DNA from: VMDJ01 sp038144195
Lineage (GTDB): Bacteria; Pseudomonadota; Gammaproteobacteria; Chromatiales; Chromatiaceae
Reading direction: 5' to 3'
Assembly (NCBI GenBank): GCA_038144195.1
Contig: JAYQNH010000002.1
Span: forward strand, 558,001-622,000
DNA: 64,000 bases
Shown piece by piece: positions 17,655 through 28,265 of the stretch. The notes beneath the pieces are model-generated. The model worked only from the letters and a program-made list of their open reading frames with translations. It was not told the DNA's origin and did not search any database. The position numbers and the translations under genes were made by a program. Within the stretch, counting starts at the first letter, position 1. The number at the start of each line of letters is the position of its first letter.

Positions 17655-19148
17655 TCAGAAACGCACTGTACCCAATGGATCTCGTGAGTGCCATCTCAGC
17701 TGCAACCACACCCATCCAAGCGCCAACAAGCTAATAAGCATCAACGGCCAATTACTTAACAACACATAAGGGGTTACTCCTTGATAACTCGGCACTTTTG
17801 CTTGCATAACATCAGCTCCGAATTGCGGAATAGTCGCCACCAGTTTGCCACGCTGATCGATCACCGCCGAAATGCCGGTATTGGTCGCTCTGACCAAATA
17901 GCGCCCTGCCTCGGCAGCCCGAGCACGTGCAATTTGCAGATGTTGATTTGGCGCGAGTGAATCACCAAACCACGCATCATTACTCGCATTGAGTAGCCAA
18001 TCGGCATCGGGCAAGGCCTTTAATACCTCACGAGCGAAGGCGTCTTCGTAACAAATATTCACACCGACTTGTTGGCCTTTTAGCTCGAGCAACGACTGCT
18101 CAGCTGCACCAGTAGAGAAATCAGAGACAGGAATACGCAGCCAGCTCACCAAAGGTCCAATCAGTTGCTTCAACGGCATGAACTCACCAAACGGCACCAG
18201 ATGATGTTTGTAGTACTCTCCCCGAGCCGCATCACCACGCGTAATCATCGCGTTGTAATACGCACCTTGCCGATCACCCGCCACAATGCCAGTAACAAAG
18301 CTTTGATCTTGTTGTTTGAACAGCGCATCTAAGCGTTCTATTTCAGGCGACAACTCTTGCTCAAAACCGGAGATCGCCGTTTCTGGCCAAATCACCACCT
18401 GCGCTTCAGGTGCAGCGGCACTTAATGATTCGTAATGCGCTAGCCATTGATCAAAGAGGTTTGCTCGCCACTTCAATCGTTGCGGCACATTTCCTTGTAC
18501 AACCGCGACAGTGGTCTCAACACCAGTCGGCTGCGTCCATTGTTTGGGGATAAAGCTAATCAACAACAGCATGCCGATTAAGCTCAACCATGCATACCAA
18601 CGTTTAGCGGCAAATAAGCAGGCAATCAAAAACATCACGACCCAGCTCACACCATGCACACCGATCACAGGCATTAACGAGCTTAACGGCGAATCACTGT
18701 GCGCATAGCCAAGTGAGAGCCATGGAAAACCGGTAAGCACCCACCCACGTGCTAGCTCCAACAGAAACCATAAAGAAGGCACGAACAGCATCCAGCTAAG
18801 CGGTGAGGTAACGTGAATAAAACGACGCACCAACCATGCTAATAACGCGATATACAAGGCAATAAATGCAACGAATAAAAGCGTAGCACCAATCGCCAAG
18901 CTCTCAGTCATCCCGCCGAACTGACTGATGCTAATGCGTAGCCAAAACACGCCTGTTACAAATAAACCAAAACCCCAAGACCAACCGATCCAAGCTGCCT
19001 GCTTGGCAGATCGACTTTGCACAATCATCACCAGCAAAATGATTAACGCAGGGAATTGGACGAACCAGTAGCCAAAAGGCGCGTAGGACAGCACCAACGA
19101 CGCACCTGCCGCTGCGGCAAATACAATCGTCAGTAACTGTATTAACAT
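17655..19148 (-). CDS. lnt: Apolipoprotein N-acyltransferase
   Basis: A 497-residue inner-membrane enzyme that adds the third acyl chain to the N-terminal cysteine of outer-membrane lipoproteins. An N-terminal bundle of about seven helices is followed by a periplasmic nitrilase domain with the catalytic triad E256 (WPETA), K314 (YYKHHLVPFGE) and C366 (VNICYEDA). A further C-terminal helix closes the protein. It lies nine bases after corC in the conserved miaB-phoH-ybeY-corC-lnt cluster. Intact and normal in length. Confidence 0.97.
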   Translation of the reverse strand: MLIQLLTIVFAAAAGASLVLSYAPFGYWFVQFPALIILLVMIVQSRSAKQAAWIGWSWGFGLFVTGVFWLRISISQFGGMTESLAIGATLLFVAFIALYIALLAWLVRRFIHVTSPLSWMLFVPSLWFLLELARGWVLTGFPWLSLGYAHSDSPLSSLMPVIGVHGVSWVVMFLIACLFAAKRWYAWLSLIGMLLLISFIPKQWTQPTGVETTVAVVQGNVPQRLKWRANLFDQWLAHYESLSAAAPEAQVVIWPETAISGFEQELSPEIERLDALFKQQDQSFVTGIVAGDRQGAYYNAMITRGDAARGEYYKHHLVPFGEFMPLKQLIGPLVSWLRIPVSDFSTGAAEQSLLELKGQQVGVNICYEDAFAREVLKALPDADWLLNASNDAWFGDSLAPNQHLQIARARAAEAGRYLVRATNTGISAVIDQRGKLVATIPQFGADVMQAKVPSYQGVTPYVLLSNWPLMLISLLALGWVWLQLRWHSRDPLGTVRF

Positions 19149-19157
19149 CGAAAGGTG

Positions 19158-20036
19158 TTAGGCGTTATCCGCCTTACCCTCTGTCGTAATCGCGGGGTCG
19201 AGCTTACTGATCGCAAGCAATCGAATCTTGCGTGAGTCTGCACCCAAGATTTCAAAGCGAAAACCTTCAGCTTCGACATGCTCACCACGCACTGGCATAT
19301 GACCTAAGGCGTGCAACACAAGACCACCAATGGTGTCGAAATCTTCATCATCGATCTCGATGTTGAAGTATTCGTTAAAGTCTTCGATGGTGGTGTGCGC
19401 TTTAACGGTGTAGTTATTTTCAGCACGACGCATGATGAATGCACCTTCATCAAAATCGTATTCGTCCTCAATCTCACCAACAATCTGCTCAAGCACATCT
19501 TCAATGGTAACCAGACCTGCGGCTGCGCCATATTCATCAACGACAATCGCCATATGATTTCGGCTCGCGCGGAACTCACGCAACAACACATCCAATCGCT
19601 TAGATTCAGGCACAAAGACCGCCGAACGAATGATGTCGCGCAATTTAAATTTCTTCGAGCCATCAGCAAAGTACTGCAGCAAATCTTTTGCCAGCAAAGT
19701 ACCCACCACTTCGGCACGATCTTCACCAATCACTGGATAGCGAGAGTGTGAGCTATCCACCAATACAGGCAAGATATCACTGAGCGCATCATCGCGACCG
19801 ATAACTTCCATCTGCGCACGTGGAATCATGATGTCACGGACCTGCAGATCAGAAACCTGCAAGACACCTTCCATCATGCTTAATGCATCGGTATTAAATA
19901 AGGCACGGTTTTTAGCTTGGCGAAGGAGTTCGACAAGTTGTTGTTTATTTTCCGGCTCATTGCTTGAGTTCTGGAACAAGCGTTCCATTAAACGCGCGGC
20001 AAATGAGCCGCGACTAGATCGTCCGTCGTCGTTCAT
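19158..20036 (-). CDS. corC: CorC/HlyC family CBS-domain protein (YbeX)
   Basis: A 292-residue cytoplasmic protein with tandem CBS domains (MIPRAQMEVIGRDDALSDIL at about 69-88 and the VDEYGAAAGLVTIEDVLEQI segment at about 166-185) and a C-terminal CorC_HlyC transporter-associated domain ending IRLLAISKLDP. Family members are linked to magnesium and cobalt homeostasis and, in the ybeZYX-lnt cluster, to ribosome metabolism. It lies between ybeY and lnt. No membrane segment is present, as is typical for the short YbeX form. Intact. Confidence 0.94.
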   Translation of the reverse strand: MNDDGRSSRGSFAARLMERLFQNSSNEPENKQQLVELLRQAKNRALFNTDALSMMEGVLQVSDLQVRDIMIPRAQMEVIGRDDALSDILPVLVDSSHSRYPVIGEDRAEVVGTLLAKDLLQYFADGSKKFKLRDIIRSAVFVPESKRLDVLLREFRASRNHMAIVVDEYGAAAGLVTIEDVLEQIVGEIEDEYDFDEGAFIMRRAENNYTVKAHTTIEDFNEYFNIEIDDEDFDTIGGLVLHALGHMPVRGEHVEAEGFRFEILGADSRKIRLLAISKLDPAITTEGKADNA

Positions 20037-20069
20037 AAAATCTTATGCATAGTTAAACACGTGCGTTTT

Positions 20070-20520
20070 TCAGCCAGCATAGGGATCAGAGATACCTAAG
20101 CTATCTAGGATAACGCGCTCCTTTTCTTCCATGATGTCAGCGTCTGCATCTTCCATGTGATCGAAACCACGAAGATGTAAAACACCATGTACCACCATAT
20201 GCGCCCAATGAGCCGCTAGGGTTTCCTTGCTCCTGAGCTTCCTCAGCAACTACTTCAGCACAGATGGCCAAATCACCCAAATGAGATTCTTCAATCTCAG
20301 GGGGTAAATCGAAAAGAAATGACAACACATTGGTAGGTTTGTCGTTGTCACGATAGGTGCGGTTAAGCTCTTGGCTCTCAGCCGCATCGACCACACGAAT
20401 CGCTAAACTCGAGGTCTGATCATCGTCTTCCATCGCAGCTTGGGCCCAAATACGGAACGCTGACGCAGGCGGTATATCTTCGCCCTCGATCCCAAACTGT
20501 ACGTCGACATCCAGACTCAT
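20070..20520 (-). CDS. ybeY: rRNA maturation endoribonuclease YbeY, frameshifted
   Basis: Metal-dependent endoribonuclease involved in 16S rRNA 3' processing and 70S quality control. The N-terminal part (MSLDVDVQFGIEG, LNRTYRDNDKPTNVLSFLFD, GDLAICAEVV) is followed by a one-base excess in a GGAAACCC run near 20220. After correction the frame gives HWAHMVVHGVLHLRGFDHME with the zinc motif H-x3-H-x5-H, and ends SDPYAG at 20070. The repaired length is 149 residues. The ATG overlaps the phoH stop (ATGA), and corC follows by 33 bases. Confidence 0.93.
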
Positions 20521-21499
20521 GCGTCTTTCTTCTCTTGATTACGCTCAAACTTGTCATACGCCTGCACAACTTTCTGTACTAGCGAGTGGCGCACCACATC
20601 TTTTGAGTTGAAGAAGGTAAAGCTCAAGCCATCAACATCCTGCAGAATGTCCATCGCTTGCTTAAGACCTGAACGCGTACCACGCGGCAAGTCGATTTGC
20701 GTTACGTCACCGGTAATCACCGCGGTGGAGCCAAATCCCAAACGCGTAAGGAACATCTTCATTTGCTCAGGCGTAGTGTTCTGCGCTTCATCCAAAATAA
20801 TGAACGCTTCGTTCAACGTACGTCCGCGCATGTAGGCTAATGGCGCCACTTCAATCACATTACGCTCGATCAATTTATTCACGCGCTCAAAGCCAAGCAT
20901 CTCGTAAAGTGCGTCATATAAAGGGCGTAGATATGGATCGATTTTTTGTGAAAGATCACCCGGCAAGAAACCTAAACGCTCCCCGCTTCAACCGCAGGAC
21001 GCACCAACAAAATACGGCGAATCTGATCACGCTCAAGCGCATCAACTGCACAAGCAACCGCCAAATAGGTTTTACCGGTACCCGCAGGACCAATACCGAA
21101 GTTGATGTCATGTGTCATGACACGGTTCACATACACCGCTTGCGAGCCGCCACGAGGACGCACCATACCGCGACGCGTCTTTATCATCGTCTCTGGCACT
21201 TCTGGCTCATGCGCAGGCACATCATCCATACCTGACTCTTGCAGATGCAGATGGACATTAGCTGGGGTGATTACCTCTTTTTCGCTGAGCTCGTAAAGAT
21301 CACGCAAGATCTCAGCAACAGCATCTACCGAACCCGGCGCGCCTTCGACTTTAAAGAAGTTACCGCGATTACTGATTTCAACGCCCATGCGACGTTCAAT
21401 CTGGCGCAGATTTTCATCTAGCTGACCACAGACATTACGTAAGCGTTGGTTATCTTCAGGTTCGAGTAAGAACTCGACAGTTTGTTCTGCAGCACTCAT
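20517..21499 (-). CDS. ybeZ: PhoH-like ATPase (YbeZ), frameshifted
   Basis: A P-loop ATPase of the PhoH family, associated with YbeY and thought to act in RNA or ribosome metabolism. Walker A is GPAGTGKTY, the Walker B-like DEAQNTTPEQMKMFLTRLGF follows, and VITGDVTQIDLPRGTRSGL is the sensor region. The reading breaks at PAVEAG/RLGFLPGDL near 20985, where four G residues are present and five are needed; repair restores GERLGFLPGDL and gives 327 residues. Its ATG overlaps the miaB stop, and its stop overlaps the ybeY start, so all three are coupled. Confidence 0.94.
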
Positions 21500-22839
21500 T
21501 GGGCAGCAGCTACCTTTTCAGTCACAAGCTCACCGCGTAATGAATTAGTAAAGGCTTCAGTAATCCGCACATCAACAAACTCGCCAATCAACGACGCAGG
21601 ACCTTTGAAATTCACCACGCGATTATTTTCGGTACGGCCTGACATTTCAGACTCGTCTTTACGTGATGGACGATCTACCAAAATACGCTGCACGGTACCG
21701 ACCATCTCACGGGAGATCTGCTGCGTGCTGTTATTAATCACATGCTGCAAACGCGCTAAGCGAGCTTGTTTTACATCATGCGGCACATCATCTGGTAGCT
21801 CCGCAGCAGGGGTACCCGGACGGCGACTATAAATAAAGCTGAATGAATGATCGAAACCAATCTCTTCAATCAAACCCATGGTGTGTTCAAAGTCCGCATC
21901 GGTTTCACCTGGGAAACCAATAATGAAGTCCGATGACATGCTCATGTTCGGACGAATCTCGCGCAGCTTTTTAATTTTTTGTTTGTACTCAAATGCACTG
22001 TGACCGCGCTTCATCTGCATCAAGATACGGTCAGAGCCTGACTGTACTGGCAGGTGCAAGTGATCAACAAGCTCAGGCACATCGGCATAGGCTTCGATCA
22101 AAGAATCTGAGAACTCCACCGGATGTGAAGTGGTGTAACGAATACGCTCGATACCTTCAATGGCCGCAACATAACGAATCAACAACGCAAGATCTGCGAT
22201 CTCGCCATCTTCCATCTGACCGCGATATGCATTCACGTTTTGACCGAGCAGATTTACTTCACGCACACCTTGTGCGGCGAGCTGCGCCACCTCGGTGATC
22301 ACATCATCAAACGGACGACTGATCTCGGTACCACGGGTATAAGGCACAACACAGAAAGTACAGTACTTAGAACAACCTTCCATGATCGACACAAAAGCAG
22401 TTGGACCTTCTGAACGCGGCTCTGGCAATCGATCAAACTTTTCGATTTCGGGGAAGCTGATATCCACTACCGGCTCATTAGCTTTGGCAGCATTCAGCAT
22501 CTCGGGCAAACGGTGCAAAGTTTGTGGGCCAAACACCAAATCAACATAAGGCGCACGCTGACGGATCGCATCGCCCTCTTGGCTGGCCACACAACCGCCA
22601 ACACCGATGATCAGGTTTGGATTCTTTTCTTTCCAAGGGCGCCATTGGCCAAGTAATGAAAAAACCTTTTCTTGGGCCTTTTCACGGATCGAGCAGGTGT
22701 TCAGCAGCAAGACATCCGCGTCTTCCGCTTGATCTGTCTCTTCAAGGCCATGTGACTCATGCAGCACATCACGCATTTTCTGCGAGTCGTACTCATTCAT
22801 CTGACACCCGAAGGTCTTAATAAAAACTTTGCCTGCCAT
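21496..22839 (-). CDS. miaB: tRNA-2-methylthio-N6-dimethylallyladenosine synthase
   Basis: A 447-residue radical-SAM methylthiotransferase that modifies A37 of tRNAs reading UNN codons. The UPF0004 domain has C11 (TFGCQMNEYDS), NTCSIREKAQEKVF and GVGGCVASQEG. The radical SAM motif is EGCSKYCTFCVVPYTRG at about 154-170, and a C-terminal TRAM domain begins at about residue 380. It heads the miaB-phoH-ybeY-corC-lnt run. The 231 bases between it and the end of the retinal cassette hold no recognisable gene. Intact. Confidence 0.97.
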   Translation of the reverse strand: MAGKVFIKTFGCQMNEYDSQKMRDVLHESHGLEETDQAEDADVLLLNTCSIREKAQEKVFSLLGQWRPWKEKNPNLIIGVGGCVASQEGDAIRQRAPYVDLVFGPQTLHRLPEMLNAAKANEPVVDISFPEIEKFDRLPEPRSEGPTAFVSIMEGCSKYCTFCVVPYTRGTEISRPFDDVITEVAQLAAQGVREVNLLGQNVNAYRGQMEDGEIADLALLIRYVAAIEGIERIRYTTSHPVEFSDSLIEAYADVPELVDHLHLPVQSGSDRILMQMKRGHSAFEYKQKIKKLREIRPNMSMSSDFIIGFPGETDADFEHTMGLIEEIGFDHSFSFIYSRRPGTPAAELPDDVPHDVKQARLARLQHVINNSTQQISREMVGTVQRILVDRPSRKDESEMSGRTENNRVVNFKGPASLIGEFVDVRITEAFTNSLRGELVTEKVAAAQ

Positions 22840-23070
22840 GCCCGTCCCGGCTTGATTTGTAAGGGGTCGTGATTCTACGCCGAGCCTATTCTAAATGCAC
22901 GAGCTTCTGCCTATTAAGCCCTTGTTTTAGGTGATATTTTATCGTGAGCAAAAAAGAATACAGCCATAGAGGGGCAAATCTAAGAATCTTACAATTCGCT
23001 ATAAGTCTTAAATCAAATATTTGAAACTTTTCGTACCTAGTGATTAACAAAAATTTACAAACGAATGCGT

Positions 23071-24065
23071 TTAAGAACGAAGTTTGTTCGTTAAGTTTTC
23101 TAACGTATCAGCACCACATGCAAAGCATGTTAGCTTGAGCTCATTTATATACCTTGTCAGTGTAATTATCGTCTGATCAGTAGAGATCATTGCAGAACGT
23201 AGAATTGCACCAGCAACACCGCAATAACGAGCACCCAATGCAATCGACTTTGCCATATCAAGACCATTTCTAATGCCACCTGATGCCCAAACCTCAACAC
23301 TAGGCAGCTCAGTTTTGATTTCTTGCAAACACTCTATTGTTGATTGCCCCCAGTTTTTAAAAAGTATCAACACCACATTGCGCTTCAGCTTGAACATTCA
23401 TCTGAACTTCGATGGCATCAAAACGCGTGCCACCGTGTCCTGCGACATCAATGGCATGAACACCCACTTCATTGAGTTTAATAGCTGTTTTTATATCTAT
23501 ACCAAACCCTACCTCTTTAACAATCACAGGGACCGGTGAGCATTCGATAAAATATGCCAAATTATCTTCAACATTTACCCAATCCGTGTCGCCTGCTAGT
23601 TGTAACGCTTCTTGAAGGGAATTCAGATGAATAAAAATTGCATTAGCGTCAACTTGAGATATGAGTTCATCAATCAACCGACGAGGGTCTTTAGGAATAT
23701 TTGCTGCGCCAAAATTAGCCAATATTGGTTGCGAACCTGCTAAACGACGTAACTCTAGCCCTAGACCTTGACGCTGCCCCTGTTCACAAGAAATACGTTG
23801 AGATCCGACCCCCATAGCGAGCCCTAACTCTCCAATAGCTTCAGCAATTCGTTGATTAATATCAGAGCTAACTCTGGTACCTCCAGTCATAGAGCTGACA
23901 TAGATAGGAGCCGTCAACGGGATACCAAACATTGAAGCTGAGATATCAACATCGCTGAAATTGACACCGGGTAGCGCTGAGTGGCGGAAAGCGAACTAAA
24001 TCAAAATCACTAGCGGCCCACGCCTGCTTAGATGCGATATCTACATGTGCAAGCTTTCTATCCAT
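23071..24065 (-). CDS. fni: Type II isopentenyl-diphosphate isomerase, two frameshifts
   Basis: FMN-dependent interconversion of isopentenyl and dimethylallyl diphosphate, feeding the retinal pathway. From the ATG at 24065 the protein reads MDRKLAHVDIASKQAW. An extra C near 23990 must be removed to continue into HSALPGVNFSDVDIS, and an extra T near 23371 (VDTF then FKNWGQST) restores the C-terminal half. FMN and substrate motifs are SSMTGGTR, MGVGSQR, VGFGIDIKTA and DVAGHGGTRFD, with VWASGGIRNGLDMAKSIALGA. The repaired length is about 330 residues. It overlaps blh by eight bases and is the last gene of the cassette. Confidence 0.92.
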
Positions 24066-24834
24066 AAACCCTCTTATATCTTGCAATTTCTACTAGGAGC
24101 ATATGTGGATAGGTCAATGCTGCTAACCCAATAAACACAATCGTGAAAAAGCCAGTCACATCTAATAAGGATAAGTTGAGATGGTTTGCTGCAATGACGG
24201 CCAATATATAGGTTGCGAAAATCACACCAGCGCCAATCACCAGCGACACCCTCTGCTTGTGAATTGGCAACATAATCCATTCATGTTTGATGTGCCTTGG
24301 GCTGTGCAATAAACAAAAGAAAAGTGCAAAGTAAACTAATGGATCAAGTGGCAGGCCCACTAAAACGATAGCGGATAATTCGATTAATTGCTTTTTAGAG
24401 TAGCGCTTAAAAGAAAAGAGCAACACGAAAAAACGAAATAGCGAAAGCAAACATCATGGTCGCAATTAACGGCTTAGAAGATTGACCAAAAGCAAATAAT
24501 CAAATAACTCTTCAACCCTGAGAGAATGCAATACAACAGGCATCGTCAGAATAAGCGTTCCATACGAAAGTCGACTCAGGACACTACGCACCTTAAAGTC
24601 TTGTGAAAAATGGTAAACAGAGACCAAGAGAAACCCCAATAACGACATCATGGGAAAGATTGGCCAAGTAAAAAACAATAAAACAACAACTAATAGATAG
24701 CCTAGGTAAAACATCACAAGTCGTCTTGAACTGCTTAACCACCCCAGCCTGTCCGCAATAATTGGATCAAATGCTCCATGCGGCACACCAAACAACATAA
24801 TCGCCGCGAGCGAAAGGTATAGGACTATTTCCAA
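24058..24834 (-). CDS. blh: Beta-carotene 15,15'-dioxygenase Blh, disrupted by compensating indels
   Basis: Brp/Blh family integral membrane enzyme that cleaves beta-carotene into two retinals. The family motif FGVPHGAFDP and the metal-ligand histidine in VYHFSQDF are in the N-terminal half, followed by LHSPRHIKHEWIMLP and a Y-P-H-M-L-L-V-E C-terminal motif. Two in-frame stops at about 24454-24468 separate the halves. Reading the neighbouring frame across the gap gives SKPLIATMMFAFAISFFRVA, a plausible membrane segment, so two compensating indels (near 24465 and 24425) are the best explanation; the total is about 258 residues. The start is a TTG overlapping the crtY stop. Confidence 0.9.
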
Positions 24835-25886
24835 GATGAACCACCAAATAGCGCTCGCAGAAAAGCTCCCTTAGGCGAGGACATAATCACTCTAAACGCA
24901 TCTGTAAGAGTGTTCTCCGTCATGAAAGCTGCAAATTGATCTCCTTTTAGTCGAGATGCCAATTGTATAAAAACAGATGGGACTAAATCAGGCCTCTCTT
25001 TAATTAACCACAATAACTTTTTATCCATCCAGTCTTCACGTAGGGACCGGGGAACAGCCATTGGCTTACCTTTTAAAAGTAAGCGAGAAGCAGCTTTCTT
25101 TGCCCAAATTATGTTTTGTCGAAACGAATACCCGGTAGAGGCCCGTCCAGCATCACCCCTTATACCAATTGGGATACCGAAACTTTCAGCCGGACGATTA
25201 AAGCCCATAGGAATAACAGCTTCTTCAGTATCAACAACCCAATGCGGCACCTTCAGCTTATGTTGAATCCAGTCCTGTGCTTGCTCTTTCAAATGATCTA
25301 GCCGAGGAGCACCACTTGTGAAGTCCGTGTATTCAATCAGAAGATCACGAGGCCCCAATGGCAGCATGTATCTGAAGTTGACACCTGTTTCAAACGCCTC
25401 AATATCCGACATTAACTGCACATCAAAAAAACCATGCGGCTTTTCCGTCTGAAGCAATACACCCGAGAAACACTGCTTTATCCAAAAGTCATCCTGAGAA
25501 ATCGGACGACTATCGAACACAAACATAGCATCAGGCTGAGCATTTATAGATTCTTCATCAAGAAGAATTTGCCCATGTGCATAGATATCTGCCTCACAAT
25601 CACGCCGAAATGCCTGACCGCTAATATGGCCATAGTGATATCGCTTACCTTTATGGCGTTTCTCGTTAGTGCTTGAGGACATAGTCCAGGATGACCAGAT
25701 ATGTGAGGGATTTAAAAGCTTTCTCTCTTTTTCCTGAAACCAAAATGCATAGCGCTTTTTGTCTATCCCATATCGATTCGGATCACTAACAACAACATCA
25801 CCTGGTAATTTTGGAAAAGAAGCAAGATGCTTTGCTAGCGACAAACCAGCAGGTCCGGCACCAATAATATGGACCCAAGCACTCAT
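24825..25886 (-). CDS. crtY: Lycopene beta-cyclase
   Basis: Converts lycopene to beta-carotene. The N-terminal dinucleotide motif IIGAGPAGLSLAKHLAS is at about residues 7-23. ADIYAHGQILLDEES, FDSRP and the cyclase-type MLPLGPRDLLIEYTDF and GIPIGIRGDAGRASTGYSF follow, the last being the strongly conserved C-terminal substrate region. The start ATG at 25886 overlaps the crtB stop in an ATGA junction; an ATG nine codons earlier is less likely. About 353 residues, intact. Base composition is noticeably AT-rich. Confidence 0.93.
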   Translation of the reverse strand: MSAWVHIIGAGPAGLSLAKHLASFPKLPGDVVVSDPNRYGIDKKRYAFWFQEKERKLLNPSHIWSSWTMSSSTNEKRHKGKRYHYGHISGQAFRRDCEADIYAHGQILLDEESINAQPDAMFVFDSRPISQDDFWIKQCFSGVLLQTEKPHGFFDVQLMSDIEAFETGVNFRYMLPLGPRDLLIEYTDFTSGAPRLDHLKEQAQDWIQHKLKVPHWVVDTEEAVIPMGFNRPAESFGIPIGIRGDAGRASTGYSFRQNIIWAKKAASRLLLKGKPMAVPRSLREDWMDKKLLWLIKERPDLVPSVFIQLASRLKGDQFAAFMTENTLTDAFRVIMSSPKGAFLRALFGGSSWK

Positions 25887-26776
25887 AATTCCCGCCAATA
25901 ATGGCTTATACAACGCATCAAAACACTGGGTTGTTTCTTCGGTTGATAATGGTAGAAGCCTTTCGACACACCAAATTTAATTAACGATGCAGAAGCTACA
26001 AAAATTTTCTCAAAACGAGATGTTGTCACTCGGCCATCCCAAAGATCGAGGTGACTTGTATGTTTAAGTTTGTTACCTATTTCACGGTATGCCTGACCAG
26101 CAAAAAGAATAGCCACCCTCGCCCTAAAAGGAAGAAAAACAAGTCCTTCATATGCATAGCGATAATGATGGTCAGCGATTTCAAGTAACTCAGAAACAGC
26201 CTCTTGTAACACTAACTTTAAAGTATCATCTGGATTGGTAACTTGCTCACATGACACATCACCTATTAACTCTTTGGGTAAATAAACACGTTGATTATTT
26301 GCATCCTCAACCACATCACGACAGATATTCGTTAATTGCATACCAATACCGAGTGAAACAGCATGAGCATAGGCTCTTTTGTCATCAACATTGAGCACGT
26401 CACACATCATCAGCCCTACAGACCCCGCTACCTTGTAACAATAATTAATGAGTTCTGTGATCGTCTGTACTGAAACCGGATAGGTATCTTGAATCACACC
26501 CTCCAAAAGATGTTCAAAGGTGAATAATGCCCTCTTTGATAAAACCAGCCTTGGATTATCGTTTAGATAAGGGACCTCAGCCGAATTAGTAATGGCTGCA
26601 TGAACAGCTTGTAATTGACTACGGGCTAACGAAGCATCATCAGTTTCGTCTGCAATATCATCTACCTGACGACACAATGCATAAAGCTTCGCTGCATCAA
26701 GTAGCTGGTCTCTTGAGAGAAATCTTCCAGCAAAATTAAATGTGACGCCATGCTTCGCAAGTACTTGTGTTGACAT
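25883..26776 (-). CDS. crtB: Phytoene synthase
   Basis: A 297-residue enzyme that condenses two geranylgeranyl diphosphates to 15-cis-phytoene. The two Asp-rich motifs are CRQVDDIADETDD at about 35-47 and QLTNICRDVVEDANNQRVYL at about 145-164, with the conserved YCYKVAGSVGLMM helix between them. It abuts crtI upstream, sharing one base, and overlaps crtY. Intact. Confidence 0.96.
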   Translation of the reverse strand: MSTQVLAKHGVTFNFAGRFLSRDQLLDAAKLYALCRQVDDIADETDDASLARSQLQAVHAAITNSAEVPYLNDNPRLVLSKRALFTFEHLLEGVIQDTYPVSVQTITELINYCYKVAGSVGLMMCDVLNVDDKRAYAHAVSLGIGMQLTNICRDVVEDANNQRVYLPKELIGDVSCEQVTNPDDTLKLVLQEAVSELLEIADHHYRYAYEGLVFLPFRARVAILFAGQAYREIGNKLKHTSHLDLWDGRVTTSRFEKIFVASASLIKFGVSKGFYHYQPKKQPSVLMRCISHYWREL

Positions 26777-28265
26777 CAGCCAGCCCTCTTAAATTGAGCT
26801 GCATCACCGACTAACTTCTCCACCACTTTTGCAGATGACACAACTCCTGGTAATCCAGCGCCTGGATGCGTCCCAGCACCTGTCAAATATAAATTCTCAA
26901 AGCCTTCAGCTTTATTATGAAATCTAAACCATGCTGATTGAGTAAATAACGGGGCAATTGAGAAACCTGCACCCTGGTAACTAAGGTAGTCATTTTCAAA
27001 GTTATCGGGTGTCATTGAAAATGGTGAATCTATGACATCACTGAGCCCAGGTAATAATCTTTGCTCAAGCACTGACAGGACCCTTTCTCTTAACTTTGGT
27101 TCCTCAACAGCCCAATCGATGCCACTTTGATTATTGGGAACTGGGCAAAGAACATAGAAACTATCCATACCCTCGGGGGCAAAACTGTCATCTGTTGCAG
27201 TCGGCCTATGTAAATACAAAGAAACATCCTCATTGAGTTTCTTTCTATGGAAGATGTCATCTAAAAGTTCTTTGTAACTATCGCCCATAACAATCGTATG
27301 ATGTGCGATATCGTCATACTTTCGTTTTGTACCAAAATAAAGCACATATAGCCCCATAGACAACTTAGCTTGGTCTCGTTTTATCTTGGTTGATAGCTTC
27401 ACCGAATGACTCGGCAACATTTTTTTGAAGAGATATAGCGGGTCTCCATTAAAAACAAAATTATCAGCTAAGTGATGCTGACCACCCGTGTCTCGCACGG
27501 ATATAATTTTTATGCGAAGTGCTTATATGGTCAATTTCTTTACCGTATTCAAATTGCACTCCCTGCTCTTGGGCTAACCGCACCAACCCATTGACTAAAG
27601 CTCCCGTACCGCCCTTTGCAAAATAAATGCCGTATTTTCTTTCTAAAAAATGAATCAAGCCGTAAATACTAGTGGTATCAAATGGAGACCCGCCAACTAA
27701 TAAAGGTTGAATTGAAAACGCTTGTTGAAGCTTTGGGTTTGATAAATGGTTTGTTACTAACTGCCAAACCGATTGATCTCCACGAAGCTTTGCCAGATAA
27801 AGGGAGCTGCTTAACCATTTCAATAACATTATGGAAAGGATGCGCAGCTAATTGCTCAAAACCAACTTTGTAAATAGCCTTAGATTTATTGAGTAAGGAC
27901 AGATAGCCATCACAGTCTTTTGGTTCTATTTTTCTGATCTCATCAAGAGTGTCTTCGATAGAACCGCCATAATCGAAATTCGTTCCATCTGAGAAGTTAA
28001 AACGATACCAAGGCGTTAGTGGTTGAAAATCTAGATAGTCTTCTCTTTTTTTCCCGAAGAGCTCAAATAATTCATCAAATAAAAACGGGGCTGTGATTAC
28101 AGTGGGACCAGCATCATGCTTAAATCCATTTTTAGTAAACACTTGAGCTCGCCCTCCAGGACAATCAAGCTTCTCAATGACTTTGACCTCATGGCCACGA
28201 TATGCGAGGCGCAATGCTGAAGCAATTCCACCAAAACCAGCACCAATGACTAGGGCCTTTGTCAT
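26776..28265 (-). CDS. crtI: Phytoene desaturase CrtI, two frameshifts
   Basis: FAD-dependent enzyme that converts phytoene to lycopene. The N-terminal FAD motif is VIGAGFGGIASALRLAYRG, followed by GGRAQVFTKNGFKHDAGPTV; the C-terminal FAD motif is LYLTGAGTHPGAGLPGVVSS. Three blocks in different frames cover 28265-27678, 27829-27464 and 27498-26776. They imply two single-base events, near 27790 and near 27490, both fitting one extra base. Repair gives about 496 residues, normal for the family. It shares one base with the crtE stop (TAATG). Confidence 0.94.

Noticed and set aside
22840..23070. tRNA or attachment site at the left edge of the retinal cassette
   Set aside because: No cloverleaf, no repeat shared with the right edge (29995-30640) longer than about eight bases, and no integrase nearby.
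23030..23110. Intrinsic terminator after idi
   Set aside because: AACGAA/TTCGTT forms a short stem, but no U-run follows, so termination of the cassette is not shown.
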